Below are positions 8,641 to 17,373 of a stretch of DNA of 64,000 nucleotides, in pieces. The notes under the pieces were generated by a model. It saw nothing but the letters and a program-made list of their open reading frames with translations, was not told where the DNA came from and did not search any database. The stretch's first letter is position 1. Each line of letters begins with the position of its first letter. Both the position numbers and the translations under genes were made by a program. Source of the stretch: Lichenibacterium minor (GTDB lineage Bacteria > Pseudomonadota > Alphaproteobacteria > Rhizobiales > Beijerinckiaceae); assembly GCF_004137685.1 (NCBI RefSeq), contig NZ_QYBB01000024.1, positions 1 through 64,000 of the forward strand, written 5' to 3'.

Positions 8641-9406
8641 ATGAGCAGCCTTCTCACCAACACCTCCGCCATGACGGCGCTGCAGAACCTGTCCAACACG
8701 CAGAAGGATCTGAGCAAGACGCAGGCGCAGATCTCGTCCGGCCTCTCGGTCGCCAACGCGTCGGACAACGCCGCCTATTGGTCGATCGCCACGAGCATGA
8801 AGTCGGACACGAGCGCGCTCGGCGCCGTGACGAACGCCCTGAACCTCGGCGCCTCGGTGCTCAACACCGCCACCTCGGCGATGAGCAGCGTCGAGACCAT
8901 CCTGAAGCAGATGAAAGCCGATCTGGTCACCGCCCAGACGTCGGGCACCAACCCCACCCAGGTGCAGAGCGACATCAACGCCCAGCAGCAGAGCCTGATC
9001 AGCGTCATGCGCTCGGCCTCGTTCAACGGTGTCAACCTGCTCGACGGCAGCACGGTCACGACCAACATCGTCGACTCCTTCTCCCGCAACGGGGCCGGCA
9101 CCACGAACACCGGCGTGTTGACGGTGACCACGAGCGGCATCGCGCTCGGCGGCAGTGGCGCGACCGGCGGACTTCTCGGCTCCGGGCTCGGCGTCACCAG
9201 CGCCCAGGGAACGGCGGGCTCCACGGGCACCGGCAACGACGGCACGACGGTCGTAGGCCAGTATGCCAGCGACCTCGCTGGTGGACGCCGACATGAACGT
9301 AGCCTCGACCCGGCTCCAGGCCCTGCAGACGCAGCAGCAGCTCGGCATCCAGGCCCTGTCCATCGCCAACCAGAACAGCCAGCTCATCCTCAAGCTGTTC
9401 CAGTAA
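8641..9406 (+). pseudogene. Flagellin with internal deletion and frameshift
   Basis: The start MSSLLTNTSAMTALQNLS and the D0/D1 helix through ADLVTAQTSG are typical alphaproteobacterial flagellin. The last ~45 codons, read in another frame (SLVDADMNVASTRLQAL...LILKLFQ, stop at 9404-9406), are the matching C-terminal D0 helix. Frame 1 is open to ~9270, where DNDGTTVVGQYASDLA-like sequence passes directly into the C-terminal segment one frame off. The span is 766 bp, not a multiple of three. The usual C-terminal D1 helix (~60-80 residues) between them is missing. Without it the subunit should not polymerise, and the frameshift also removes the export/D0 end. Another flagellin gene would be needed for motility. 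Confidence 0.75.
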
Positions 9407-9459
9407 ACCCGGTCCTCCGGGGGCGGCGGACGCCCGCCCCGGCGCGACGCGAGAGATCG

Positions 9460-9487
9460 AAGGGTCCGCACGCCCGTGCGGGCCCTT
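9460..9487 (+). terminator. Hairpin terminator after flagellin
   Basis: AAGGGTCCGCAC (9460-9471), loop GCCC, GTGCGGGCCCTT (9476-9487): 12-bp arms with one mismatch, about 55 bp after the flagellin stop, followed by CCGCCGTTT. The position suits termination of the flagellin transcript before the glycosyltransferase operon. Confidence 0.6.
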
Positions 9488-9566
9488 CCGCCGTTTGAAG
9501 GGCCAGCCCGAGGCAAGTGACGTCGTCGATCCTCCGCCTGCAGTGGATCGAGGGCGGGGTTGAGCG

Positions 9567-12125
9567 GTGAACCGAGCGGAACGCAGAAGGGCCGGCCGCG
9601 ACCCGGCGACGGGCCGGCCGTCCAACTCGACCTCGGTCCGCGCCCGTGCGGTCTCGGCCTTGCGGTCCGGGGACACCGCGACGGCCGAAACCCTCTTCGC
9701 GCGATGCGTCGCGGAGGACCCGACCGACCTGTCGTCGCTGCACGACCTCGCCGTCGTGGCAGCACGCTGCGGGCGCCAGGCCGAGGCGGTCGGGCAGTTC
9801 GAACGGGTCCTGGCCCGCCGCCCCGACCACGCCGATGCGTGGCTCAACATGGCCCTGTCCCTCGCCGACGGGGGGCGGCGGGACGAAGCGGTCGTGGCGG
9901 CGCGGCGCGCCATCGCGCTGCGGCCGCGCGATCCCAACGCCCACACCGTGCTGGGCCACGTCCTCAGCCTCACCGCCGATCTCGCAGGCGCCGCCGCCGC
10001 CTGCGGCCGCGCCCTGGCCATCGATCCCGGCTATGAACCGGCCCACCTCCGCCGGGCCCGGATCCTGCGCCAGATGGGGAACACGGCGGAAAGCCTCGCG
10101 AGCTGCGATGCCCTGATCCGCCTGAAGCCGGGAGAGGCCTCGGGCCTCGTCGAGCGCGCCCTGACCCTGGCCCAGGCCGGGCGAAGGTCCGAGGCCGAAG
10201 CCGGCTTCCGCGCCGTGCTGGCGCGGGATTCCGCCCAGGCCGTGGCCCTCGTCGGCCTCAGCCGATCGCTGCTCGATCGGGACGATCCCGACGCCGCCAT
10301 CGGGGAACTGGACCGCGCCCTGGGACGGGAGCCCGATTCGGCCAAGCTCACCACCCTCCGCGGCCTCCTCCTCCAGCGCCGGGGCCGGCGGCAGGAAGCC
10401 CTGGGGGACTTGAGGACCACCATCGAACTCTGCCCGGACGATGCGAGGGGATACCTCAACATGGGCGTCCTCCTCCTCGAACTCGAGCGCTACGCGGAGT
10501 CCGTCCGGTTCCTCCGCCATGCCGCGGCGCTCGACCCCGCGCTGGTCGACATCTACGGCCCGCTCGCCGAGGCGCATCGCAACCTCGGGCAGAACGCGGC
10601 CGCGATCGCGGTCTTCGACCATGCCTACGCGCTCGCCCCCGAGCGGCTCGAACTGCTGTGGATGGGCTGCTGGGCCCGGATGCACGCCTGCCTGTGGCGC
10701 GATTACGAGACCCTCGTCGCGGACCTGCTCGCGCGCGCCATCGCGGCCGGCCATACGATCTCCCCGTTCCTCATCATGGCCCTGGGGTTGCCCGACCTCG
10801 AAACGCACCTGTGGACCCGCTCCTGGGCGGAGGTCCGCATGCCGGCGCCGGCCGTCCCGCTGCCTCCCCGCGCGGTCGGCGCCGCGCCGGGCCGCCGCGG
10901 CCCGATCCGCCTCGGCTACCTGTCAGCCGACTTCCGCGGCCACGCCACGGCGGCGCTGGTCGCGGAGGTCTTCCGCCTCCAGAACCGCGGCCGGTTCGAG
11001 CTCTGCGGCTACAACATCGGGCGGATCGACGACTCGCCCCTCGGCCGCGACATGGTCTCGGGGCTCGACCGCATGGTCGAACTCGCCGCCCTCGACGACC
11101 GGGAGGCCGCCGAGCGCATCGCGGCCGACGGCGTCGACATCCTCGTCGACCTGAAGGGCTTCACCACCGACAGCCGCCCGGGCATCCTCGCCTACCGGCC
11201 GGCGCCCATCCAGGTGAACTATCTCGGATACCCGGGGTCGATGGGGACGACATCCATCGACTACATCGTCGCGGACCGCATCGTCGCCCCGATGGAGATG
11301 CAGCCGTTCTTCGACGAGGCCATCGTCCACCTGCCGCACAGCTACCAGCCGAACGACCGCCGCCGCCCCACGGCCGACCCGCGCGCGACGCGCGAGGCCC
11401 ACGGCCTGCCGGCCGAGGGATTCGTCTTCTGCTGCTTCAACGCCAACTACAAGCTCACCCCCAATGTCTTCTCCATCTGGATGCGGCTGCTCCACGCCGT
11501 GCCAAGCGCCGTGCTGTGGCTGCTGCAGGGCAACGACCTTGCGGACCTGAACCTGCGGGAGGCCGCGGAGGAGCGGGGTATCGCGGGAACCCGGCTCGTC
11601 TTCGCGCCCCGCGCCATCTACGACGACCACCTCGCCCGGCTCGGCCTGGCCAACCTGTTCCTCGACACGCTGCCCGTCAACGCCCACACGACGGCCAGCG
11701 AGGCGCTCTGGTGCGGGGTTCCCGTGCTGACCTGCACCGGTACGCATTTCACAAGCCGCGTCGCCGCGAGCCTGCTCACAGCGGTCGGCTTGCCGGAGCT
11801 GATCACAGCGAGCCTCGCCGACTACGAGCGCGAGGCGCTGGCGCTGGCGGGCGATCCCGCGCGGCTCCGGGCGCTGCGGGAGCGCCTGGGCGCGAACCGG
11901 CTCGTCGCGCCGCTGTTCGACACGCCGCGCTACGTGCGCAACTACGAGGCTGCGCTGGAACGGATGGTGGAACGCGGCGCGGCGGGACTGGCGCCGGAGC
12001 CCTTCGCGGTCGCCGACGGCGGCGCCGGGTGGGGTCCTGAACCTGCGGATCGCGCCCGCCGACCGCCCGGGCCCGCGCCGGAATCAGCCGATCGACCCCA
12101 GCATGATCCGAAGAGAGTCCGATGA
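9567..12125 (+). CDS. Large TPR/O-GlcNAc transferase-like glycosyltransferase (GT41 type)
   Basis: 852 aa from a GTG at 9567. Residues ~30-370 are about ten TPR repeats (ALRSGDTATAETLFARCVAE, then DPTDLSSLHDLAVVAARCG and others). From ~448 the catalytic part follows: RLGYLSADFRGHATAAL, DILVDLKGFTTDSRPG (~526), QVNYLGYPGSMG, FCCFNANYKLTPNVFSIWMRLL, and HTTASEALWCGVPVLTC (~706). This is the same family as the 681-aa protein at 4418-6463 but with a longer TPR array. TPRs in this family bind the acceptor protein. It lies directly downstream of flagellin and overlaps the methyltransferase-GT9 gene by ATGA, so a role in flagellin glycosylation is the leading inference. Surface polysaccharide or other proteins remain possible acceptors. 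Confidence 0.85.
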   Translation: MNRAERRRAGRDPATGRPSNSTSVRARAVSALRSGDTATAETLFARCVAEDPTDLSSLHDLAVVAARCGRQAEAVGQFERVLARRPDHADAWLNMALSLADGGRRDEAVVAARRAIALRPRDPNAHTVLGHVLSLTADLAGAAAACGRALAIDPGYEPAHLRRARILRQMGNTAESLASCDALIRLKPGEASGLVERALTLAQAGRRSEAEAGFRAVLARDSAQAVALVGLSRSLLDRDDPDAAIGELDRALGREPDSAKLTTLRGLLLQRRGRRQEALGDLRTTIELCPDDARGYLNMGVLLLELERYAESVRFLRHAAALDPALVDIYGPLAEAHRNLGQNAAAIAVFDHAYALAPERLELLWMGCWARMHACLWRDYETLVADLLARAIAAGHTISPFLIMALGLPDLETHLWTRSWAEVRMPAPAVPLPPRAVGAAPGRRGPIRLGYLSADFRGHATAALVAEVFRLQNRGRFELCGYNIGRIDDSPLGRDMVSGLDRMVELAALDDREAAERIAADGVDILVDLKGFTTDSRPGILAYRPAPIQVNYLGYPGSMGTTSIDYIVADRIVAPMEMQPFFDEAIVHLPHSYQPNDRRRPTADPRATREAHGLPAEGFVFCCFNANYKLTPNVFSIWMRLLHAVPSAVLWLLQGNDLADLNLREAAEERGIAGTRLVFAPRAIYDDHLARLGLANLFLDTLPVNAHTTASEALWCGVPVLTCTGTHFTSRVAASLLTAVGLPELITASLADYEREALALAGDPARLRALRERLGANRLVAPLFDTPRYVRNYEAALERMVERGAAGLAPEPFAVADGGAGWGPEPADRARRPPGPAPESADRPQHDPKRVR

Positions 12126-13672
12126 AATATAACCTGGGGTGCGGCAGCGATTACAGGTTCGGTTGGATCAATTGCGACAAGTATCCCGATTCCGAACCCG
12201 ATCTCGTCATGGATCTCGAATCGTTTCCCTGGCCGATTGCCGATGACAGCGCCGAGGAGGTGCTTCTCAGCCATGTGCTGGAACACCTCGGGGGCCATTC
12301 GAACGTGTTCCTCGACGTCATGAGGGAGCTTTATCGGATCTGCCGGCCTTCGGCCCGGATCGTGATCCGCGTGCCCGATCCACGCCATGACGATTACTTT
12401 TCCGACCCGACCCACCAGCGTCCGATCCTGCCCGGGACGTTCCAGCCCCTCGATCTCGCGCTGAACGAGGAATGGCAGTCGAGGAAGCTGCCCGGCACGC
12501 CTCTCGCCAAATATCTCAAGATCGACCTCCCCGTCGTCTCCGTCACGCGGCATCTCGACCCGCAGTGGCTGAACGCGTGGCAGTCCAAATCCGTCACCGA
12601 CGATGCCCTGACTCAGGCCGTCCGCTCGAGCAACAACGTGGTGCAATGGTCCGAGATCGTCCTCGAGGCCCGAAAGCCGTTCAGCCCCGGCCAGTCCCTG
12701 AAGAAGGTCGACGCCCTCGTGGTCAAACGGGTGGCGGGCATGGGCGATGTGCTCATGGCGCTCTCGGCCCTCTCCGCCGTCAGGGCTGCGACTGGGCTGT
12801 GCGTCTACATCGAGACGTCCCCGGACTACGAGGGGATCGCCTCGGCCTGCCCGGCCATCGAGCGCGTGTTCACCGACGCCGACGCCATGGTGGCCCACTT
12901 CCGCGCCTCGGGCATGGCCGACGTCAGGTACCTCGACTGGTCTCCGGCCCATTTCGGCATATCCCGCCTGCATCAGGTCGACGCGTTCCTGATGTCGCTG
13001 GGCCTCACGCTTCCCGAGGCCTGCAAGGGCGTGCGGATCGAGCTGGCGGCGGCCGTCGACGTCGACCGACACCTCGCCGGTATCCCCGCCGGCCGGAGGA
13101 AGGTCGTGCTCCATCCCGGCGTCACCGACCCGAACCGCACGTGGCCCCCGCAGTTCTGGCAGGCGCTCGCCGAGGACCTCGTGGCGGCGGGCGACGCCGT
13201 GATCGTCGTCGGTGAGACGCGGAGCCAGGACGGTCGGAGCGTCGCGTCGCTCGATCGTCCCTCGGTCCTCGACCTGACGGACCGGCTGACGCTCGACGAG
13301 ACGCTGGCGCTCCTGCGCCGCTGCGACATCCTGATCAGCGGCGATTCCGGGCCGATCCAGCTCGCGGGCGCCTCCGACATCGCCATAGTCGGCCTCTATT
13401 CGGTGGTCGCGGGATCGAACCGCCTCCCTCACCGCCCGGGCGACCACGCTCGCCGGGCGGTGGCGGTGGCTCCATCCTGCCGGTTTCATCCCTGTTACCC
13501 CCGAATGAACGATCCCGAGGCCGTCGCGCGCTTCTGCGCCGAAGACGGCGTGTCCCCCACCGACGTCCCCGCGTTGTTTGCGCGCTGGTGCGTCAACCCG
13601 GAGCGCTATGCCTGCGTGCGGGAGCCCGAGACCCTGGGGCGGGTGAAGGCCGCGCTGGCGCCGCTGGCGTGA
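12122..13672 (+). CDS. Fusion of SAM methyltransferase-like domain and GT9-type glycosyltransferase
   Basis: 516 aa, coupled by ATGA to the preceding glycosyltransferase. Residues 1-~190 resemble a class I SAM methyltransferase of the small predicted type: the start MKYNLGCGSDYRFGWINCD is a glycine-rich SAM loop, and LLSHVLEHL plus a proline-rich post-motif are present. From ~200 the sequence matches the heptosyltransferase (GT9) fold: VKRVAGMGDVLMALSALSAV, VVLHPGVTDPNRTWPPQFW, and ISGDSGPIQLAGA (~407), the donor-site motif. GT9 enzymes usually add heptose or related sugars; a methyltransferase in the same chain could methylate the sugar transferred. Each half is recognisable; the combined activity is inferred. 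Confidence 0.75.
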   Translation: MKYNLGCGSDYRFGWINCDKYPDSEPDLVMDLESFPWPIADDSAEEVLLSHVLEHLGGHSNVFLDVMRELYRICRPSARIVIRVPDPRHDDYFSDPTHQRPILPGTFQPLDLALNEEWQSRKLPGTPLAKYLKIDLPVVSVTRHLDPQWLNAWQSKSVTDDALTQAVRSSNNVVQWSEIVLEARKPFSPGQSLKKVDALVVKRVAGMGDVLMALSALSAVRAATGLCVYIETSPDYEGIASACPAIERVFTDADAMVAHFRASGMADVRYLDWSPAHFGISRLHQVDAFLMSLGLTLPEACKGVRIELAAAVDVDRHLAGIPAGRRKVVLHPGVTDPNRTWPPQFWQALAEDLVAAGDAVIVVGETRSQDGRSVASLDRPSVLDLTDRLTLDETLALLRRCDILISGDSGPIQLAGASDIAIVGLYSVVAGSNRLPHRPGDHARRAVAVAPSCRFHPCYPRMNDPEAVARFCAEDGVSPTDVPALFARWCVNPERYACVREPETLGRVKAALAPLA

Positions 13673-13701
13673 CGCCGCGCACGAGAGGAGAGGAGATCAG
13701 C

Positions 13702-14595
13702 ATGACGGTTTCACGCAGGGCGCCCTCCTTCGCGGGGCTCACGGGATCGACCGTCGACGTCAAGGTCGTCGACGTCGGGGCCAACCCGATCGACGGGCCG
13801 GCGCCCTATGCGACCTTGATGAGCAACGGCGCGACCAGCGTCGTGGGGTTCGAGCCCAACCCCGAGGCCCTCGACCGCCTCAACGCCGCCCGGTCGCCCC
13901 ACGAGCTCTACATGCCCCTGGTCGTCGGTGACGGCGAGCGGCACCGGCTGCGCATCTGCCAGGCGCCGGGGATGACGTCGCTGCTCGAACCCGATCCGGC
14001 CGTGCTCGCGCTCTTCGCCGGCTTTCCCGAATGGGGAAAGGTCGTCGAGACGCTCGACGTCGATACGGTGCGGCTCGACGACGTCCCCGCGACCGCGGAC
14101 CTGGATCTCCTGAAAATAGACATCCAGGGCGCCGAACTCCTGGTGTTCCGGAACGCCGTCGATCGGTTGGCCGGGGCGGTGGTGGTGCAGACCGAGGTGG
14201 AGTTTCTGCCGCTGTACGTCGATCAGCCGCTGTTCGCGGACGTGGATCAGTTCCTCCGCCGGCAGGGCTTCATGTTTCATCGCTTTGTCCAGCCGACGAG
14301 CCGGGTCATCAAGCCGTTGGCCGTCGCCGACGACCCGTATGCGGGGCTGAGCCAGCTCGTCTGGGCGGACGCGGTGTTCATCAAGGACGTGCTGGCCCTG
14401 GACCGGCTGACGGACCGTCGCCTCATGGCGATGGCGAGGATCATGCACGAGGTCTACGGAGCCTTCGACGTCGTGGTGCGCGTCCTGAACGAGATCGACC
14501 GGCGCTCCGGTACGCGCCTGGAGGTCGATTACATGGACGGATTGCACCGTCATGCGGCGGTCACGTCGGGTTCCGCCCCGGCAACCGCCGCTTAA
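13702..14595 (+). CDS. FkbM-family methyltransferase
   Basis: 297 aa from ATG 13702, placed 30 bp after the previous gene and preceded by the strong site GAGAGGAGAGGAG; an upstream in-frame start inside the previous gene is less likely. The SAM-binding start VKVVDVGANPIDG, VVGFEPNPEAL, and the FkbM signature DLLKIDIQGAELLVF (~140) are clear. FkbM enzymes O-methylate sugars or small hydroxy compounds and commonly sit in flagellin or LPS modification islands. Here it most likely methylates a sugar added by the two glycosyltransferases upstream. The last ~70 residues are helical and not typical of the core domain. Confidence 0.85.
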   Translation: MTVSRRAPSFAGLTGSTVDVKVVDVGANPIDGPAPYATLMSNGATSVVGFEPNPEALDRLNAARSPHELYMPLVVGDGERHRLRICQAPGMTSLLEPDPAVLALFAGFPEWGKVVETLDVDTVRLDDVPATADLDLLKIDIQGAELLVFRNAVDRLAGAVVVQTEVEFLPLYVDQPLFADVDQFLRRQGFMFHRFVQPTSRVIKPLAVADDPYAGLSQLVWADAVFIKDVLALDRLTDRRLMAMARIMHEVYGAFDVVVRVLNEIDRRSGTRLEVDYMDGLHRHAAVTSGSAPATAA

Positions 14596-14666
14596 TCCAT
14601 CGGCAATCCCCCATGTGCCATCCTCGCCGGGAGAGATGGCGGGCGAGGCATGAAAGCAGAGACCAG

Positions 14667-14930
14667 ATGAACTCCGTCGAGGGATCCTCCCTGCGATCCG
14701 CCGTCGCCGCAGCGGCACCGGCCTCGCGCGCGGGCTCGGATGGGCCGGCTCCCCCGGCGCCCGCCTCCGTCGCCGGGGTGCCGCCCGCGGGGCCCGTGGC
14801 CGACACCCCGGCCCCCGGCCTGGCCGCGCTCCTCGATCAGGCCCGCGCCGCCCAGGCCGCGCTCGCCGGCCAGCCCCTGCCGATCACCAACCACCATCAC
14901 CGCTTCATCATGAACCTTTTAGGCGGCTGA
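14667..14930 (+). CDS. Small Ala/Pro-rich hypothetical protein
   Basis: 87 aa from ATG 14667 to a TGA at 14928-14930. It is mostly Ala, Pro and Gly, low complexity, with a distinct C-terminal end ITNHHHRFIMNLLGG that looks more protein-like than chance. No signal peptide or membrane helix. It sits between the modification genes and fliF on the same strand, with no strong ribosome site. The family is not recognised; it may be a spurious frame in GC-rich DNA. Confidence 0.4.
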   Translation: MNSVEGSSLRSAVAAAAPASRAGSDGPAPPAPASVAGVPPAGPVADTPAPGLAALLDQARAAQAALAGQPLPITNHHHRFIMNLLGG

Positions 14931-15016
14931 GGGGCGCCGGCCCGTCCCACCGCCCACCCCCGCACAAGCTCCGCCCGCGACACTGACCCTGACGCCGAGT
15001 GCCGTCAGGGGTTTCG

Positions 15017-16726
15017 ATGAACGCGATGGAACAGGTGCAGCGGCTGGGGGCGAACCTGCTCCAGCTCGGGGGACGCAAGCTCGGCGCCCTCGCGGCGATC
15101 GGGGTAGCGATCTTCGCGCTGGTCGGCGTCGGCGGCTACTACCTCAGCCGGCCCGCCACCGAGACCCTGTATTCCGGCCTCGACCGGGGCGACGTGGCCT
15201 CCATCGGCGCGGCGCTGCACGACGCCGACATCCCCTTCGACGTCAGCCCCGACGGCACCGCCGTTGCGGTCCACTACGGCCAGACCGCCCAGGCCCGCAT
15301 GCTGCTGGCCGAGCGCGGCCTGCCGCATTCGGGCAACGCCGGATACGAGCTCTACGACAAGATGGGCTCGCTCGGCCTCACCTCCTTCATGCAGGACGTC
15401 ACCCGCGTCCGCGCGCTCGAAGGCGAGCTCGCCCGCACCATCCAGTCCATCTCGGGCATCCGCGCCGCCCGCGTCCACGTGGTCCTGCCCGACGAGGGCT
15501 CGTTCCGCCGCGCCCGCCAGCCGCCCTCGGCCTCGGTGGTGATCCGCGCGTCGAGCCTCGACGACAGCCACGTCGCCGGCGCCATCCGCCACCTCGTGGC
15601 CGCGGCCGTGCCCGGCATGACGATCGACGAGGTGACGGTGCTGTCCACCGACGGCACCGTGCTGGCGTCGGGCGACGACGCCGCCAACGGCGCCCCCACC
15701 AAGATGCTCGACCTCGAGAAGGTCATCGACCGCAACGTCGGCGAGAACATCCGCCGCACCCTCACCCCCTCGCTGGGCGCCAAGAACCTGCAGGTGTCGG
15801 TGACGGCCCGGCTCAACACCGACACCAAGCAGACGGCGGAAACCATCTACAACCCGGACGGCCGCGTCGAGCGCTCTACCCGCACCGTCAAGGAAACACA
15901 GAACCAGCAGAACTCGACGAACTCCGCCCCCACCGGTGCCGCCCAGAACCTGCCCGGCGCCAAGCCGCCCGCCGGCGACGGCAAGAACTCCTCCGAGCAG
16001 AACGACAAGCGCGAGGAGCTGAACAACTTCGAAATCTCGTCCAAGACCGTCACCACGTCGAGCACCGGCTATAGCATCGACCGCCTGTCGATCGCGGTGG
16101 TGATCAACCGCGCCGCCTTCGCGGCGGCGCTCGGCGACAAGCCCGCGCCGGGCGAGGTCGACAAGAAGCTCGCCGAGGTGGAGCAGCTCGTCGGCTCGGC
16201 GGCGGGCGTCGACAAGGCGCGCGGCGACAGCGTCAAGGTGATGGCGGTCGATTTCGTCGACAACGCCCGCGACCTCGAGCCCGTGCCGGCGCCCGGCCTG
16301 ATGGAAGCCGTGATGCGCCAGTCGGGCACGCTGATCAACGCCGGCCTGGTCCTGATCTTCACCGGCGTGGTGGTGATCTTCGTGGTGCGGCCGCTGACCC
16401 GCGTGCTGGGGGCGCCCTCGTCCGCCCTCGCCGCGGACGACGGCCTGCCGATGCTGGACGGCATGGGCGACGCTCCCATCATGCTGCCGGATTCGAGCGA
16501 GGTCGGCGGTTCCGACGAGATGGCGATGGGTCTCGACGCGCTCGGCGGCGACCGCCCCTCGCCGCCCCAGGTCGCGGCCTGGAACGAGGAGGTCAGCCTC
16601 ATCGACGACATCACCAGCCAGCCCCGGCGGTCCCCGCAGAAGCGCCTGGAGCAGATGATCGAGTTCGACGAGCAGCAGGCCGCGGCGGTGCTGAAGCAGT
16701 GGATCCATAGGAAGGAGGCCGCCTGA
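15017..16726 (+). CDS. fliF: Flagellar MS-ring protein FliF
   Basis: 569 aa. It forms the membrane ring on which the flagellar motor and export gate are built. There is a first membrane helix at residues ~26-45 and a ring-building motif region with LYSGLDRGDVASIGAALHDA and AERGLPHSGNAGYELYDKMG. LEGELARTIQSISGIRAARVHV is the conserved secretin-like domain. A low-complexity Asn/Gln-rich loop (~295-335), a second membrane helix (~439-459) and a cytoplasmic tail that binds FliG complete it. ATG 15017 is preferred over an upstream GTG at 14999 because family members begin with MNxxEQ just before the first helix. The stop overlaps the next start as TGATG. Length is normal for the family. Confidence 0.95.
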   Translation: MNAMEQVQRLGANLLQLGGRKLGALAAIGVAIFALVGVGGYYLSRPATETLYSGLDRGDVASIGAALHDADIPFDVSPDGTAVAVHYGQTAQARMLLAERGLPHSGNAGYELYDKMGSLGLTSFMQDVTRVRALEGELARTIQSISGIRAARVHVVLPDEGSFRRARQPPSASVVIRASSLDDSHVAGAIRHLVAAAVPGMTIDEVTVLSTDGTVLASGDDAANGAPTKMLDLEKVIDRNVGENIRRTLTPSLGAKNLQVSVTARLNTDTKQTAETIYNPDGRVERSTRTVKETQNQQNSTNSAPTGAAQNLPGAKPPAGDGKNSSEQNDKREELNNFEISSKTVTTSSTGYSIDRLSIAVVINRAAFAAALGDKPAPGEVDKKLAEVEQLVGSAAGVDKARGDSVKVMAVDFVDNARDLEPVPAPGLMEAVMRQSGTLINAGLVLIFTGVVVIFVVRPLTRVLGAPSSALAADDGLPMLDGMGDAPIMLPDSSEVGGSDEMAMGLDALGGDRPSPPQVAAWNEEVSLIDDITSQPRRSPQKRLEQMIEFDEQQAAAVLKQWIHRKEAA

Positions 16727-17373
16727 TGAGCGCGCTCCATCGCTTCCTGGTCGAGTTCGACCTCGATCGGCCCACGCTGCCCCGCGGCGCCTGGCCGCTG
16801 CTCGGCCGCGAGGTGCTGCCCGTCGAGATCGAACCCGAAACCGTCCCCGACGACCCTGAACCCGCCGTCGACCTCGTGGCCGAGGCCGTCGCGGCCGCCC
16901 TGGCGGAAGCCGATGCGGCCCACGCGGCGGCGCTGGCCGCCCTCGCCGAGCGCCACGCGGCCGAGCGCGACGAGGCCCGCGCCGCCTGGGCGGCGGCCGA
17001 GGGCGAAGCCCTGGCCGACGGCCTCCGCGCCGGCTGCGCCGCGCTGGAAGCCGCGTTGGCGGACGGGGTCGCCGCCGCGCTGGAACCGCTGCTCGACGAA
17101 GCCCTGCGCATCGCCGCCGTGGCCCAGCTGCGCGACGCCATCGGCGATCTCGTGCTGGCGGGCACCGGCGGCACCATCGCGGTGGCGGGGCCTCAAGACC
17201 TGCTGGACAGCCTGCGGGCCTCGCTGTCCCGCGTCGGGATCGCCGAGGACGGGATCCGGTTCGCGCCGTCCAAGGCCGCCGAGGTCACCGTCAAGGCCGA
17301 CAACAGCACGATCGAGACGCGCCTCGAGGCCTGGGCCTCCGCGCTGCGCCGCCGCATGGGGGACACGGAATGA
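16726..17373 (+). CDS. FliH-like flagellar assembly protein (putative)
   Basis: 215 aa, very Ala/Glu-rich. Residues ~45-110 form a long charged helix (AAHAAALAALAERHAAERDE) like the coiled coil of FliH, the negative regulator of the export ATPase FliI. The C-terminal ~90 residues (LDSLRASLSRVGIAEDGIRF, VTVKADNSTIETRLEAW) recall the FliH/HrpE C-domain, where a conserved phrase describes a conformational pairing with the ATPase. Position between fliF and motB and overlaps on both sides (TGATG and ATGA) place it in the flagellar operon. The assignment is from shape and context, not from a sharp motif. Confidence 0.6.
   Translation: MSALHRFLVEFDLDRPTLPRGAWPLLGREVLPVEIEPETVPDDPEPAVDLVAEAVAAALAEADAAHAAALAALAERHAAERDEARAAWAAAEGEALADGLRAGCAALEAALADGVAAALEPLLDEALRIAAVAQLRDAIGDLVLAGTGGTIAVAGPQDLLDSLRASLSRVGIAEDGIRFAPSKAAEVTVKADNSTIETRLEAWASALRRRMGDTE

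Noticed and set aside
14999..15016. Upstream GTG start for fliF
   Set aside because: The ATG at 15017 gives the conserved start; the extra six residues have no family support.
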